Source: Sporosarcina sp. HYO08 | Lineage (GTDB): Bacteria > Bacillota > Bacilli > Bacillales_A > Planococcaceae | Assembly (NCBI RefSeq): GCF_001563475.1 | Contig: NZ_LPUT01000028.1 | Span: forward strand, 1 to 64,000 | Direction: 5' to 3' | Length of the DNA: 64,000 nt | Shown: one piece after another, positions 18,738 to 26,894 of the stretch | How the letters are laid out: each line of letters begins with the position of its first letter | How positions within the stretch are numbered: the first letter of the stretch is position 1 | Position numbers and translations under genes: made by a program | Notes under the pieces: model-generated | The model's input: only the letters and a program-made list of their open reading frames with translations | The model's database searches: none | What the model was told of the DNA's origin: nothing

Positions 18738-18768
18738 AAAGACCGCCTAGAAATGGGCGGTCTTTTTT
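18738..18768 (+). terminator. intrinsic terminator after cccB
   Basis: The stem AAAGACCGCC / GGCGGTCTTT with an 8-base loop is followed by a run of T, 11 bases after the stop. Confidence 0.85.
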
Positions 18769-18770
18769 AC

Positions 18771-18892
18771 GTCTAGGCTCCGGGCGCCAGACGCTCGGGT
18801 CAGCAGGATGCTAATCATGCAGTCGTTGCGACAGGATGTCGCGATCTTAGACTACGTACCTTTGCTGAGCAGGCATCCTGCGCTTTTGTTGT
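18771..18892. repeat. GC-rich intergenic repeat-like element
   Basis: About 120 bases starting GTCTAGGCTCCGGGCGCC are clearly richer in G+C than the surroundings and have no open frame. They contain inverted arms GCAGGATGC (18803-18811) and GCATCCTGC (18873-18881). The opening resembles interspersed GTCTAGCTCC-GCGCC elements I know from intergenic regions of Bacillales. There is no second copy in this window. Confidence 0.45.
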
Positions 18893-18913
18893 TTCTGCAT
18901 ATTCATTTGAACT

Positions 18914-18941
18914 TTGACAATTATTTTATTTTTTGTAAAAT
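18914..18941 (+). promoter_or_regulatory. strong sigma-A promoter upstream of a five-codon ORF
   Basis: A perfect TTGACA -35 and a TAAAAT -10 are 16 bases apart. The expected RNA would begin near 18948 and carry the mini-ORF at 18978 and the ftsE leader. Confidence 0.6.
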
Positions 18942-18977
18942 CCTGCTGTACGGAAGGATGTTACAAAAAGGAGGCGG

Positions 18978-18995
18978 ATGATGAAATATATGTAG
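18978..18995 (+). CDS. five-codon leader ORF with consensus Shine-Dalgarno
   Basis: AAAAAGGAGGCGG is followed at once by ATG ATG AAA TAT ATG TAG. The second ATG (18981) has ideal SD spacing, giving MKYM. A small GACTT/AAGTC hairpin with TTTT follows at 19010-19031. Either it is a translated leader peptide that affects ftsE expression, or it is the broken start of a lost gene. Confidence 0.35.
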   Translation: MMKYM

Positions 18996-19097
18996 TTGTT
19001 TCGAATTATGACTTTAGTATGTAAGTCTTTTCATATCAAGGATCTTCGCCTATTCAAAATGAAATGAAACTGTAATACCGAACGATGCGAATCATGT

Positions 19098-19103
19098 TAT
19101 AAT
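19098..19103 (+). promoter_or_regulatory. -10 element of a proximal ftsE promoter
   Basis: A perfect TATAAT preceded by ATG-T lies 47 bases before ftsE. No good -35 is visible. Transcription from here begins after 19102, which argues against the longer ftsE reading frame. Confidence 0.45.
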
Positions 19104-19149
19104 GGGCATGTCGGTAAAAAAGGGGAATAAAAAATCAGGTGGTTTTAGT

Positions 19150-19836
19150 ATGATTGTGATGAAAAATGTCTACAAAAAGTATCCGAATGGCGTCGTTGCG
19201 GCAAATGGGATTCATGTCGAAATCGACCCCGGGGAATTTGTATATGTAGTCGGACCAAGTGGGGCCGGAAAATCGACTTTTATAAAAATGATGTATCGAG
19301 AAGAAGTACCGACAAGTGGAGAGATCGTAATTGATGGCGTCAACCTTGCAACTTTAAAAAACAAACAAGTGCCTCATTTGCGAAGAGAAATTGGCGTCGT
19401 TTTCCAAGATTTTAAACTATTACCGAAGTTAAATGTATACGAGAATGTCGCATTTGCACTTGAAGTGATTGAAGAATCGCCGGCAGAAATTCGAAGAAAA
19501 GTGAATGAAGTGCTTGCGCTTGTCGGACTGACGCAAAAATCGCGGATGTTTCCGAATGAGTTATCTGGCGGAGAACAGCAGCGAGTGTCCATTGCGCGGT
19601 CTATTGTCAATACACCTAAAGTTGTCATAGCAGATGAACCGACAGGGAATTTGGACCCTGAAATTTCATGGGAGATCATGAGGATTTTCGAACAGATTAA
19701 TGCTCGCGGCACGACGATTGTCATGGCCACCCATAATCGGGAAATTGTGAATATGATTCGCCACCGCGTAATTGCGATAGAAGGCGGACTAATCACACGC
19801 GATGAATTCGGGGGTGACTACGGCTATGAAAGCTAG
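19150..19836 (+). CDS. ftsE: cell-division ABC transporter ATPase FtsE
   Basis: FtsE pairs with FtsX in the membrane and uses ATP binding to switch on a peptidoglycan hydrolase at growth or division sites. The 228-residue protein has Walker A GPSGAGKST, the Q-loop FQDFKLLP, signature LSGGEQQRVSIARS and Walker B VVIADEPTGNLDP. ATG 19150 is chosen because AGGTGG lies 7 bases upstream and because the open frame to 19102 starts inside a promoter. It overlaps ftsX by 11 bases. Confidence 0.95.
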   Translation: MIVMKNVYKKYPNGVVAANGIHVEIDPGEFVYVVGPSGAGKSTFIKMMYREEVPTSGEIVIDGVNLATLKNKQVPHLRREIGVVFQDFKLLPKLNVYENVAFALEVIEESPAEIRRKVNEVLALVGLTQKSRMFPNELSGGEQQRVSIARSIVNTPKVVIADEPTGNLDPEISWEIMRIFEQINARGTTIVMATHNREIVNMIRHRVIAIEGGLITRDEFGGDYGYES

Positions 19837-20710
19837 AACAATCGGCCGTCATTTCCGGGAAAGTTTAAAAAGTTTACGTCGAAACAATTGGATGACCTTT
19901 GCCTCGGTTAGCGCGGTAACTGTTACTTTATTACTCGTTGGCGTATTTATGGTCATTATGATGAACTTAAACGAATTAGCTGTAAATATCGAAAATGATG
20001 TAGAGATTAAAGTGATCGCTGATCCGGCTGCTGATGAAGCAATGGTAAAAGAGCTAACAGACAAAGTGCGGGCAACGGAAGGTGTCCTTGAAGTTGTGTA
20101 TTCCTCAAGAGATGATGAGTTAAACAAAATGATTCAGTCATTTGGGGATGAACTTAAATTATACCAACAGAGTAACCCGCTTGGCGATGCGCTCTATGTA
20201 AAAGCGAAAAATCCACAAGAGACCGTAGCAATCGCCAAAAAAATTGATACATATGAATACACGTATGAAGTCGAATACGGTAAAGGAAAAGTTGAAAAGC
20301 TTTTTAAAGTGTTAAACGTTAGCCGAAATATTGGCATTGCGCTGATCATCGCGCTGTTATTTACAGCCATGTTTCTCATTTCAAATACAATTCGGATTAC
20401 GATTACAGCTAGAAAAAGAGAAATTGAGATTATGAAGCTAGTAGGTGCAACGAATAACTTCATTCGCATTCCATTTGTGTTGGAAGGGATCTGGTTAGGC
20501 GTTTTAGGGGCTATTCTTCCAATGCTAATCGTGTCGATTGCTTATTACAAATTGCACGCTCACTGGGCACCAAAGTTAAAAGCAGAGTTATTCCACTTAC
20601 TAGATACCATGCCATTTTTATTACAGTTGAACGGTTTGTTATTCGTCATGGGAATCGTGATCGGTATATGGGGCAGCTTCATGTCTGTACGGAAGTTTTT
20701 AAAGGTATAA
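19826..20710 (+). CDS. ftsX: cell-division ABC transporter permease FtsX
   Basis: FtsX is the four-helix membrane partner of FtsE. It carries a cytoplasmic N-terminal segment (HFRESLKSLRRNNWMTFASV), TM1 near residue 25, and an extracellular domain of about 100 residues that contacts the hydrolase. Three further helices include the ITARKREIEIMKLVGATNNF coupling segment. ATG 19826 lies behind GGGGGTGA within ftsE. The M23 hydrolase starting 34 bases downstream is the probable FtsX-controlled enzyme. Confidence 0.95.
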   Translation: MKARTIGRHFRESLKSLRRNNWMTFASVSAVTVTLLLVGVFMVIMMNLNELAVNIENDVEIKVIADPAADEAMVKELTDKVRATEGVLEVVYSSRDDELNKMIQSFGDELKLYQQSNPLGDALYVKAKNPQETVAIAKKIDTYEYTYEVEYGKGKVEKLFKVLNVSRNIGIALIIALLFTAMFLISNTIRITITARKREIEIMKLVGATNNFIRIPFVLEGIWLGVLGAILPMLIVSIAYYKLHAHWAPKLKAELFHLLDTMPFLLQLNGLLFVMGIVIGIWGSFMSVRKFLKV

Positions 20711-20743
20711 AGAGATCGTAAGCCTGAAAGGGGATTTTGAGAG

Positions 20744-22072
20744 TTGAAAAAGCGTAAGTGGCTGTTTGCCAGCGTAATAGCGGGACTGCTTTTGTCTACA
20801 ACATTAGCGGCTCCGGGTGTTTTAGCGAGCTCATTAAAAGACTTGCAAAACGAACAAAAAGTAATAGAACAGAAGAAACAAAACTTAAACTCTACTATTC
20901 AAAAGAAATCATCTGAAATTAACACAAATAAATCAACAATCGATTCAATTTTAGATCAAATTTCTACACTTAACGGAAAAATAGAGGATACAACGTCTAC
21001 CATTAACCGCGTCATCGATGAGATCAATGTAACAACCGAGGAAATTAATGCGTTGCGTGCGTCCATTCAAGATCTAGAACAGAAAATTGAGGAGCGAGAT
21101 GCGGTCTTAAGGGATCGTGTGCGTGCGATGCAAGTAAAAGGTGGACAAGTTAGCTATATCGATGTGTTGCTGGGTGCAAATAGTTTTGCAGATTTCATTG
21201 ACCGTTTTTCTGCAGTCAATACATTAATGGATGCAGACCGGAAAATTATGAAGCAGCAAGATGAGGATGTAAAGCAGCTTGAAGAAGAAAAAGCACTGGT
21301 TGAACAAAAATTAGCAAAACAGGAAGAAAATAAAAGAGATTTAGAAGGATTAAAAGCTTCCCTAGAATCACAAAAACAGCAGAAAAATAAGCTGATCGAT
21401 TCACTGGAAGCAGAACAAGCAAAATTACTAAAAGAAAAAAGCTCACTTGAAAAAGAATTTCACGAAGCGTATGAAGTGAGTAAAGAACTTCAAGCAAAAA
21501 TAAGCGCTGAACAGCAGCGCTTGGCAGAAATTGCCCGCGAAGCTGAACGGAAACGAAAAGCAGCGGCAGCAGCTGCAGCGGCGGCTAAAAAATCCTCTTC
21601 TAGTTCGTCATCTAGTTCATCATCCGCAAGCAGCGCGCCTCTTCCAGCTGTCTCAAGCGGCTCTTGGACGAAGCCAGCAGCGGGGACATATACCTCATCA
21701 TTCGGTTGGCGTACACACCCGATCTATGGTATACAGCGCCAGCATCGTGGAATTGACATTGCCAACTCAGTCGGCACACCGGTTGTTGCGGCCGCTGAAG
21801 GGGTTGTATCGCATGCAGGTTCAATGGGTGGTTACGGGAATGTCGTGATGATTACGCATTCTATTGATGGACAAATTTTCACAAGTGTTTATGCGCATTT
21901 ATCCTCAATTAGCGTCAGCTCTGGCCAGCAAGTTGCCAAAGGTGCGCGTATTGGCGGACTTGGAAACACTGGGGCTTCTACAGGGCCGCATCTTCACTTT
22001 GAAATTCATGTAGGCAACTGGTCAGCATCGGGTCCAAGTGCTGTTAACCCATTACGTTATATCAATTTATAA
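20744..22072 (+). CDS. coiled-coil M23 peptidase, probable FtsEX-activated murein hydrolase
   Basis: The 442-residue secreted protein has a signal peptide (cut near LAAPGVLA), a coiled coil over residues 30-255, and an Ala/Lys then Ser-rich linker (270-300). A C-terminal LytM/M23 domain keeps the zinc ligands in HRGIDIA and HLHFEIH. This is the EnvC/PcsB-like layout in which the coiled coil is held inactive until FtsX releases it. Position directly after ftsEX supports that role. The zinc ligands are intact, so it is probably catalytic itself. The start is TTG 20744 behind AAAGGGGA. In B. subtilis the FtsEX partner is CwlO, which has an NlpC/P60 domain instead. Confidence 0.9.
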   Translation: MKKRKWLFASVIAGLLLSTTLAAPGVLASSLKDLQNEQKVIEQKKQNLNSTIQKKSSEINTNKSTIDSILDQISTLNGKIEDTTSTINRVIDEINVTTEEINALRASIQDLEQKIEERDAVLRDRVRAMQVKGGQVSYIDVLLGANSFADFIDRFSAVNTLMDADRKIMKQQDEDVKQLEEEKALVEQKLAKQEENKRDLEGLKASLESQKQQKNKLIDSLEAEQAKLLKEKSSLEKEFHEAYEVSKELQAKISAEQQRLAEIAREAERKRKAAAAAAAAAKKSSSSSSSSSSSASSAPLPAVSSGSWTKPAAGTYTSSFGWRTHPIYGIQRQHRGIDIANSVGTPVVAAAEGVVSHAGSMGGYGNVVMITHSIDGQIFTSVYAHLSSISVSSGQQVAKGARIGGLGNTGASTGPHLHFEIHVGNWSASGPSAVNPLRYINL

Positions 22073-22079
22073 GTAGAAT

Positions 22080-22124
22080 AAAGACCCACCTCATAATATG
22101 ATCTATGAGAGTGGGTCTTTTTTA
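22080..22124 (+). terminator. intrinsic terminator after the ftsEX-M23 operon
   Basis: The stem AAGACCCAC / GTGGGTCTT, with extra pairing of CTCATA/TATGAG inside, is followed by TTTTTT. Confidence 0.85.
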
Positions 22125-22193
22125 GGCAGAAAAGTCGTTTTCTTAACGTGGATTCGTTAGGATAGAAGTGAAAAAGGATAAGGGGAAAACGGT

Positions 22194-22850
22194 ATGACAG
22201 TGACTCGCTATTATATCATTGGGAATTTGTCCGTATCTTCATCTTGGATTGCTTTAATCGCAGCATTTATCTTTGCTTACATCGCTGTCAGAATTCGTTA
22301 CGGCAGAAAACTTGCAGCTGTTGTGTCAGATATGTTCTTTTATTTAATCATAATATGGAAGTTAAGTGTCATCATTACGAATTTCAGTTCTGTCATTCGA
22401 TCACCCCTAGCGATTATTTATTTTCACGGGGGGATGGTTGGGTTTTCGCTCGGTTTGCTAGTCGTTATTGGCAAAACGCTGTACCATATTTTGAAAGGAC
22501 AACTCCAAGATGATGGGTTGCTTGCTTTACTGACAGGTGCTGTACTGGCGCAGGCCTTTTATCAAATGATGATGGTGTTTTTGAATGATGGCGGTTTGGT
22601 CGCTAGTGTCATGACAATTCTCCTGTTTGGAGGATTCGCAGTATTTTTTTGGAGGTTCAGCAACCAAGGCGGCGTTTGGCCATTTCAGCTTACAATGCTT
22701 TTAATGGCTGTACATATTTTTGCAGCGGCCTTTCAACCAGAAGGAGTTATAGGGAAGCCATTAATCAGCACGTTTGTCATTGTGGTGTTCTTTGCGTTCA
22801 TTTATTTGAAAGGGCATCATTTCATGAAAAGATCGGAGGAGCATTTGTGA
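22194..22850 (+). CDS. multispanning membrane protein of unknown function (Lgt-like outline)
   Basis: This 218-residue protein has about seven predicted helices. The segment SPLAIIYFHGGMVGFSLG recalls the FHGGLIG motif of prolipoprotein diacylglyceryl transferase, but I cannot find the other Lgt catalytic motifs (such as the GRxGNF arginine loop). It may be a distant, possibly non-catalytic relative. The SD is GGGGAAA before ATG 22194. Its stop overlaps the GTG start of the thioredoxin-like gene, so the two are translated together and may act in one extracytoplasmic pathway. Confidence 0.6.
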   Translation: MTVTRYYIIGNLSVSSSWIALIAAFIFAYIAVRIRYGRKLAAVVSDMFFYLIIIWKLSVIITNFSSVIRSPLAIIYFHGGMVGFSLGLLVVIGKTLYHILKGQLQDDGLLALLTGAVLAQAFYQMMMVFLNDGGLVASVMTILLFGGFAVFFWRFSNQGGVWPFQLTMLLMAVHIFAAAFQPEGVIGKPLISTFVIVVFFAFIYLKGHHFMKRSEEHL

Positions 22851-23431
22851 AGAAAAAAACGGTAGGTCTAGTCATCAGTGCGCTCATTATAGGATCCCTT
22901 GTCGTCATGATGGTCAAATCGAATCTAGCAACCAATGAGCCGGATATAGAATATCTGATTGGCGCGGATTATAACATGAATGATCAAGATGACGTAGGTT
23001 TAAAACAAGGAGATTTGCCGCCTGATTTCACATTGCCAACGCTTTCTGGCGAAGAAGTAAAGTTATCTGATCTGCAAGGGAAGAAAGTCATTTTAAACTT
23101 TTGGGCGTCTTGGTGCGGTCCGTGTCGGGCGGAAATGCCGCATATGGAAAAGTATTATAAAAAGTACAAGGAAAAAGACAATGTTGAAATCGTCGCGGTC
23201 AATTTGTCGACAACAGAAAGACGCGGTTTAAAAGGCGTAAAGGAATTTAAAGATAGTTATAAGCTCACCTTCCCGATTTTGCTCGATGAAGAAGGTTGGG
23301 CAATCGATGCGTATCAAATTAAACCGATCCCTACAACTTATTTAATTCATACAGATGGCACGATTGCCCATAAAATCGTTGGACCAATGGATGAGAAAAT
23401 GATGAAAGAGCTTGTGAGAAGATTACATTGA
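22847..23431 (+). CDS. membrane-anchored TlpA/ResA-like thiol-disulfide oxidoreductase
   Basis: The 194-residue protein has an N-terminal signal anchor (LVISALIIGSLVVMMV) and then an extracytoplasmic thioredoxin fold with active site WASWCGPCRAEMP and cis-Pro loop PIPTTYLI. Such proteins keep cysteines reduced outside the membrane, for example haem-site cysteines of apocytochrome c. cccB is nearby but in another transcription unit. The start is GTG 22847 behind CGGAGGAG, overlapping the upstream stop. The true substrate is unknown. Confidence 0.88.
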   Translation: MKKKTVGLVISALIIGSLVVMMVKSNLATNEPDIEYLIGADYNMNDQDDVGLKQGDLPPDFTLPTLSGEEVKLSDLQGKKVILNFWASWCGPCRAEMPHMEKYYKKYKEKDNVEIVAVNLSTTERRGLKGVKEFKDSYKLTFPILLDEEGWAIDAYQIKPIPTTYLIHTDGTIAHKIVGPMDEKMMKELVRRLH

Positions 23432-23505
23432 AAAAAGCCGGTTTTGCGCTGTCGTAAACTTTCTTTTCTGTTCATATAGTGGACGGAGGAGGGAAGCTAT
23501 TACAT

Positions 23506-24951
23506 ATGCGTAGAAGCCGGTTTTTGCTTTTTATGACGTTGGCTGCTGTGGCGGCTATTGTATTTTTAGTACTCGACGGATGTTCCGGACAGGAAGTCGA
23601 AACAAAAACGGAAGGCCCTTCAAGCTCATTTCAAGTCATCGATGAGGCATACAAGCTCATTAAAGAAAAAGGAGTTTATCCGGTTGAAGGGGATGCATTA
23701 GTTGAAGGTGCATTACGCGGCATGGCCGATGTGATTGGAGATCCGTATTCTACTTATTTTACGGAGGAAGAAGCGAAGGCTCATAAAGAGTCATTGGCAG
23801 GAGAACGAGTCGGAATTGGTGCAGAAATCACCCGTTCCAATGGAAAGTTCATCATCGTTGCGCCAGTGAAATCATCCCCTGCTGAGAAAGCTGGATTGCA
23901 GCCATACGATGAAATTGTTCAGATTGATGGGAAAAGGCTAGATGGGTCATCCTTGCAAGATGTTGTCAAAAGGATTCGAGGAAAAGAAGGAACAGCTGTT
24001 AAGATGACCATTTATCGCCCGGATTTAAACAAGCATCTTGAATTATCCATTACGCGGGAAGTCATTCCTGTCAAAACAGTTACTGGAAAAATCATTGAAC
24101 AGCGCGGCGAGAAAATTGGCTACATAGCAATTACGATGTTTGGAGAAGATAGTGCCGCCGAGTGGAAAAAAGTAACAGACGAGCTTATTCAAAAGGGAGC
24201 AAAAGCATTGCTCGTTGACGTTCGTGGAAATCCCGGGGGGTATTTGCACAGTGTTGGAAACATTGCGGGCAGCCTATTAAGCCAAGACACAGTTTTTGCT
24301 CATATGCAAGAAGCAAATGGTACACTCACACCGTTAGTTACAGACTCGTCAAAGAAGTTTGCATTCGACGAGAAGTTGAAAAATATACCGATTGCACTAT
24401 TGCAGGATAAAGGCAGCGCTTCTGCAAGTGAAGTCTTAAGCGGTGCATTAAAAGACTTGAAGCGCGGATATATTACAGGAACCACAAGCTTTGGTAAAGG
24501 AACCGTTCAAGAAACGATGGACTTATCCAATGGCGGTGAAATGAAGTTATCGACACATAAGTGGCTAACGCCGAAAGAACGATGGATTCATGGCAAGGGT
24601 GTTGAACCAGATCTGGAAGTAAAGCAAAACGATTTGTTTAAAGAGCATGTAAGACCAGTTATGGAGAAGTATAAAGAGGGCGATTTCCATGATGATATTG
24701 CGTACGCCCAGCGGCTTTTAATTGGCCTTGGTTACGGTGTGGAGCGAAAAGATGGCTATTTTGATGAATCTACGGTAATGGGTGTAACCGATTTCCGTGC
24801 AGATGCTAAACTGGACGAAGGGGATGTCATGGATCGAAAGTTTTTCACTGCACTGAAAGAGAAAGTGGAGAAGTTCAGAAAAGACGAGAAAAACGATGAG
24901 CAATTGCAAATGGCGATAGGCTATTTGCATCATAAGATTAGCAACAAATAA
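23506..24951 (+). CDS. ctpB: carboxyl-terminal processing protease, S41 family
   Basis: This secreted serine protease of CtpA/CtpB type has a signal anchor (residues 4-28), a PDZ domain around AEKAGLQPYDEIVQIDGKRL and an S41 catalytic domain. The nucleophile is in DKGSASASE and the general-base Lys in TSFGKGTVQE. A C-terminal peptidoglycan-binding-like segment follows (about 395-450). In B. subtilis CtpB cleaves SpoIVFA during sporulation to trigger sigma-K. ATG 23506 is chosen because GGAGGAGGG precedes it; GTG 23479 lacks an SD. Its neighbour minJ matches the B. subtilis order, supporting the symbol. Confidence 0.88.
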   Translation: MRRSRFLLFMTLAAVAAIVFLVLDGCSGQEVETKTEGPSSSFQVIDEAYKLIKEKGVYPVEGDALVEGALRGMADVIGDPYSTYFTEEEAKAHKESLAGERVGIGAEITRSNGKFIIVAPVKSSPAEKAGLQPYDEIVQIDGKRLDGSSLQDVVKRIRGKEGTAVKMTIYRPDLNKHLELSITREVIPVKTVTGKIIEQRGEKIGYIAITMFGEDSAAEWKKVTDELIQKGAKALLVDVRGNPGGYLHSVGNIAGSLLSQDTVFAHMQEANGTLTPLVTDSSKKFAFDEKLKNIPIALLQDKGSASASEVLSGALKDLKRGYITGTTSFGKGTVQETMDLSNGGEMKLSTHKWLTPKERWIHGKGVEPDLEVKQNDLFKEHVRPVMEKYKEGDFHDDIAYAQRLLIGLGYGVERKDGYFDESTVMGVTDFRADAKLDEGDVMDRKFFTALKEKVEKFRKDEKNDEQLQMAIGYLHHKISNK

Positions 24952-24957
24952 GTTGAC

Positions 24958-24989
24958 GGCTTCCAGCCATTTGTGCTGGAAGCTGTTTT
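24958..24989 (+). terminator. intrinsic terminator after ctpB
   Basis: A 9-bp stem (GCTTCCAGC / GCTGGAAGC) is followed by TGTTTTG, 8 bases past the stop codon. Confidence 0.75.
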
Positions 24990-25092
24990 GTCATTGTGTT
25001 TTAGAAAAAATCACCACCAGCCTCACATTAGTACGTCTAATTTTGATACAATATAAGGTGACGAATCGCTTCGTAATTAGGGGGTGACCATT

Positions 25093-26250
25093 TTGGCGGA
25101 ACAAATTATCTATGCCATTGCTTATTTTTTTCTTAATCCGTTGTTCCTTTTGACACTAATTACGGCCGTTATTTTAGGCTATATTCGCGTGAAACGGGAA
25201 CGGCGTAATTTTAAAGTTCGTCTACTCCCAGGATTAACAGAGTTTAGGAAGTTGTTAACAGAATCATGGCTCTATGCGCTTGTGCTGTCCGTGAGCATTT
25301 CCGGTGTTGGGCTTATTGTCGATCCAGGATGGCTTGTTTTACTATCGATCATTACTTTTATTGTATTGCTATCATTTTTTTATACAATCGCTTCACCGAT
25401 TTATTATGCAGCAGGTGCATTTTTTGCACTTTATTTTTTACAACTGTATGCAGGAGAATTCACGTACCGGGGCTGGTCGCTTCAGCAACTTGACTTGTTA
25501 GGTGATCTGGCGATAACGATCCCAATTATTGCGGGATTATTACTAATTATAGAAGGATTGTTGATTCGAAGGCATACTGCTCGTTACACATCCCCGTACT
25601 TTGTTCAAACAAATCGTGGACTTCGGGCTGCTGTTTTTAAGTCAAAAAGACTTTGGCTATTGCCAGTTGTATTCCTCATTCCGGGTGAATGGATCTCAGC
25701 TTATTTACCCTACTGGCCACAGTTTACATTAGGAAATGCAGCTTTTAGTTTTATACCGGTGCCGATTGTCATTGGGTTTTCGCATATGGGTCGTGCCGTT
25801 CACCCGGAACTTTCACTGCCTAAAATTGGCTTATCTGTCGTTTGGACGGGTCTTATTGTTGTGGCAGTGGGCCTGTTGGCATTTTGGATGCCAATACTTG
25901 GCTGGGTGGCGCTTCAGATCGGATTGATTGGCCGAATCGGAATTTCTGTGCATTCCACGATTCGCGAGTATAGCAAAGGCTTCGTTGCGGCGCCAATGCC
26001 ATCGGGAGTCGTGATTGCAGGTATTTTACCGCATTCTCCGGCGGAAAAGATGGGGCTTAAATCAGGCGAATGTATTAAATCCGTCAATGGTATTCGTGTC
26101 AATAATGAAAAAGAGCTTTACGATGCGATTCAAATTAATGCTGCGCATTGCCGTTTACAAGTAATCGATCGCCAGGGGGAGGTTCGCCTCACCCAGCAGG
26201 TCGTTTATCATCATGATCATCACCGCCTTGGATTGCTTGTTGTACGATAG
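25093..26250 (+). CDS. minJ: MinJ-like cell-division topology protein (membrane, PDZ)
   Basis: The 385-residue protein has about eight membrane helices over residues 1-300 and a single C-terminal PDZ domain (VVIAGILPHSPAEKMGLKSG...VNGIRVNNEKELYDAI). This layout and the position after ctpB match B. subtilis MinJ (YvjD), which bridges DivIVA and MinD to keep division off the poles. I prefer TTG 25093, 4 bases after the SD AGGGGGTGACC; GTG 25084 overlaps the SD. csbA follows 24 bases later, probably in the same operon. Confidence 0.85.
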   Translation: MAEQIIYAIAYFFLNPLFLLTLITAVILGYIRVKRERRNFKVRLLPGLTEFRKLLTESWLYALVLSVSISGVGLIVDPGWLVLLSIITFIVLLSFFYTIASPIYYAAGAFFALYFLQLYAGEFTYRGWSLQQLDLLGDLAITIPIIAGLLLIIEGLLIRRHTARYTSPYFVQTNRGLRAAVFKSKRLWLLPVVFLIPGEWISAYLPYWPQFTLGNAAFSFIPVPIVIGFSHMGRAVHPELSLPKIGLSVVWTGLIVVAVGLLAFWMPILGWVALQIGLIGRIGISVHSTIREYSKGFVAAPMPSGVVIAGILPHSPAEKMGLKSGECIKSVNGIRVNNEKELYDAIQINAAHCRLQVIDRQGEVRLTQQVVYHHDHHRLGLLVVR

Positions 26251-26274
26251 GATTGAACGAAAGGATGGTAGGAC

Positions 26275-26520
26275 ATGGAGCATTTTGGAACAAAGTTATT
26301 ACTAGCAATCTTTTTGCCTGGACTACTAGTCGTGTTGTTTACACGGGTAACCTTTCATCATGTCGTCGGTTTGACCTTGACGCTCGCATTGATCGCTGCA
26401 TCTGTTTATGCAGGTTATACGCATAATTGGTTGTTATATACTGCGGATGCACTCTCTTTAACGATTGGCTTTTGGTATGCGAAGCGTATGGTTGATCGTG
26501 CCAGGCAGCAAAAAGAATAA
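26275..26520 (+). CDS. csbA: CsbA-family small membrane protein
   Basis: This 81-residue protein has two to three helices. The segment FLPGLLVVLFTRVTFHHVVGLTLT matches the CsbA/DUF2198 family. In B. subtilis csbA is sigma-B dependent and lies in this neighbourhood next to uvrBA. The function is unknown. No sigma-B promoter is evident, and it probably reads through from minJ. Confidence 0.85.
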   Translation: MEHFGTKLLLAIFLPGLLVVLFTRVTFHHVVGLTLTLALIAASVYAGYTHNWLLYTADALSLTIGFWYAKRMVDRARQQKE

Positions 26521-26521
26521 T

Positions 26522-26556
26522 AAAAAGACCGTACCTTTAAATGGCACGGTCTTTTC
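26522..26556. terminator. bidirectional terminator between csbA and azlD
   Basis: The stem AAAAGACCGTaCC / GGcACGGTCTTTT has one mismatch and A/T tracts on both sides. It lies between convergent genes. Confidence 0.85.
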
Positions 26557-26582
26557 TTTTGGAAATTTGGACTTTCAAAGGC

Positions 26583-26894
26583 TCATATAAATAAACTATA
26601 AATCGCCAGCACACCAATCGTGCCTAGGACGACAGACATGAGACCGCCGCCTAACAATGCGATGAGAAATGCAACGGCTGCACCGACGACGCCAAATAAC
26701 AAATTCCCCTCTTGGACAAGCAATACGGCCGGGAAAATAAGTGCGCCGAGGACAGCGTAGGGAATATTGCGCAAAACACCTGCGACGATCGGCGGCAGTT
26801 CTTTTCCGTCTAAGAAAGTTAAAGGAATCATACGAGGGATGTACGTGACAAGTGCCATACCGAATAACATCCACCAATAAGCAGCGCCCATCAA
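26583..26894 (-). CDS. azlD: AzlD-family small subunit of a branched-chain amino-acid exporter
   Basis: The 103-residue protein has four helices and the family signature TYIPRMIPLTFLDGKELPPI near the N-terminus. AzlD works with AzlC in export of branched-chain amino acids and analogues. It overlaps the azlC stop by 4 bases (ATGA), so expression is coupled. Confidence 0.9.
   Translation of the reverse strand: MMGAAYWWMLFGMALVTYIPRMIPLTFLDGKELPPIVAGVLRNIPYAVLGALIFPAVLLVQEGNLLFGVVGAAVAFLIALLGGGLMSVVLGTIGVLAIYSLFI

Noticed and set aside
19102-19149. 16-residue N-terminal extension of ftsE
   Set aside because: It begins within a TATAAT promoter element and lacks a ribosome binding site. ATG 19150 has AGGTGG and gives the family N-terminus.
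19374-19796. 140-codon minus-strand frame inside ftsE
   Set aside because: Antisense shadow of a clear ABC ATPase gene.
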